NCBI GenBank assembly: GCA_045600005.1
Contig: JAZRXB010000048.1
Coordinates: 1-6,018, forward strand
Reading direction: 5' to 3'
DNA from: Flemingiibacterium sp045600005
Lineage (GTDB): Bacteria; Bacillota; Clostridia; Oscillospirales; CAG-272
Length of the DNA: 6,018 nt
Within the stretch, counting starts at the first letter, position 1. The number at the start of each line of letters is the position of its first letter. Positions 5,592-6,018 of this stretch are shown one piece after another. The notes below the pieces were generated by a model. The model did not search any database and was not told the DNA's origin. It saw only the letters and a list, made by a program, of their open reading frames with translations. Position numbers and translations under genes: made by a program.

Positions 5592-6018
5592 TCAGCGGCG
5601 CTCGACGGCGACCGGCGCGCCGGGCTGTTCCATCGCCGCGATCATCGCCGTGCGGACCGCGATGCATTCGAGCGTCGCGTCTACCGGCACCGGCGGTATC
5701 CCCGTGTCGAAATAGTCGAGCAGAGCGCACGCAAAGCTGCGCCAGAATGCGTCGCCGCAGGTGCGAACGGCGCATCTGTCGGTTCCGAGATCGGCGTAGA
5801 CCGCGAACGGCACGTTCCCGCGTATGCACTGATGATAGAACGCCGCGCGTCCGTCGTCGAAGTCGAGACGGAAGATGAGATTCTTGTCGTTGTTCAGACA
5901 GGTGACGGTCTTCACGCCGTTTTTCATCACCGTGTTGGTCACTTCGATCAGGTGGATCGAGTAAATTTCAAAAACGTTCGGACCCTGAACGACCGCGCTC
6001 TGCGCACGGGGAGCCGTC
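5592..6018 (-). CDS. Gfo/Idh/MocA-type oxidoreductase, C-terminal part (5' end outside window)
   Basis: The minus-strand frame is open from the right edge to the TGA at 5594-5592, giving 141 residues. I read it as the C-terminal domain of a Gfo/Idh/MocA-family NAD(P)-dependent sugar or polyol oxidoreductase. A GPNVFEIYSIHLIE segment near the window edge and the final pattern (SFACALLDYFDTGIPPVPVDATLECIAVRTAMIAAMEQPGAPVAV) resemble the family's end, where a helix carries the 'phi-phi-D-...-G-...-P-P-V' stretch before a last helix and short strand. The Rossmann domain and catalytic EKP-type motif would lie outside the window, so cofactor use and activity cannot be checked. A GTG at 5942 is internal, not the start, because homologous-looking sequence continues upstream. 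No terminator follows it directly; it may be co-transcribed with the amidohydrolase gene 231 bp downstream. Confidence 0.7.
   Translation of the reverse strand, partial: TAPRAQSAVVQGPNVFEIYSIHLIEVTNTVMKNGVKTVTCLNNDKNLIFRLDFDDGRAAFYHQCIRGNVPFAVYADLGTDRCAVRTCGDAFWRSFACALLDYFDTGIPPVPVDATLECIAVRTAMIAAMEQPGAPVAVERR

Overview
The window looks like chromosomal DNA of a GC-rich (about 60%) anaerobic Firmicute of the Clostridia type, perhaps a gut Oscillospirales-like lineage. The reasons are AAAGGA-type ribosome binding sites, a consensus TTGACA/TATAAT promoter, a DUF5054 (GH38-like) protein, a MATE exporter, and intergenic DNA filled with AT-richer palindromic repeats. The lineage is inference from style; no phylogenetic marker is present.

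Layout: Positions 1-133 are a GC-only minisatellite of 9- and 10-bp units. A near-perfect vegetative promoter (182-210) then drives a rightward two-gene operon: a 636-residue DUF5054/GH38-like predicted metal-dependent glycoside hydrolase (247-2157) and, 16 bp later, a MATE-family multidrug/metabolite exporter (2174-3574). A 700-bp gap follows (3575-4274). It holds a composite imperfect palindrome of about 525-550 bp, with 84-87 bp outer arms about 95% identical and an interior of 48-50 bp repeat units facing head-to-head. Just past its right end lies a short coding-like remnant, then a strong bidirectional terminator (4235-4276).

The right-hand part reads leftward. The C-terminal 141 residues of a Gfo/Idh/MocA-type oxidoreductase enter from beyond the window (5592-6018). 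A 231-bp spacer with four tight triloop stem-loops follows. Then comes an Amidohydrolase_2-type metal-dependent hydrolase (4275-5360), whose stop codon sits in the A/T tract of the shared terminator. The two transcription units are convergent.

How the genes may work together: a GH38-like hydrolase, a sugar/polyol dehydrogenase-type enzyme and a TIM-barrel amidohydrolase (a family that includes sugar lactonases) are compatible with carbohydrate or glycoside catabolism. The substrate cannot be read from the sequence. The most unusual content is non-coding: the large nested palindrome, its 48-bp units with a shared CATG(T/C)(C/G)TTAG motif, the resemblance of those units to the promoter region at 196-222, and the stem-loop cluster ahead of the amidohydrolase gene. 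I see no RNA gene, CRISPR array or transposase.
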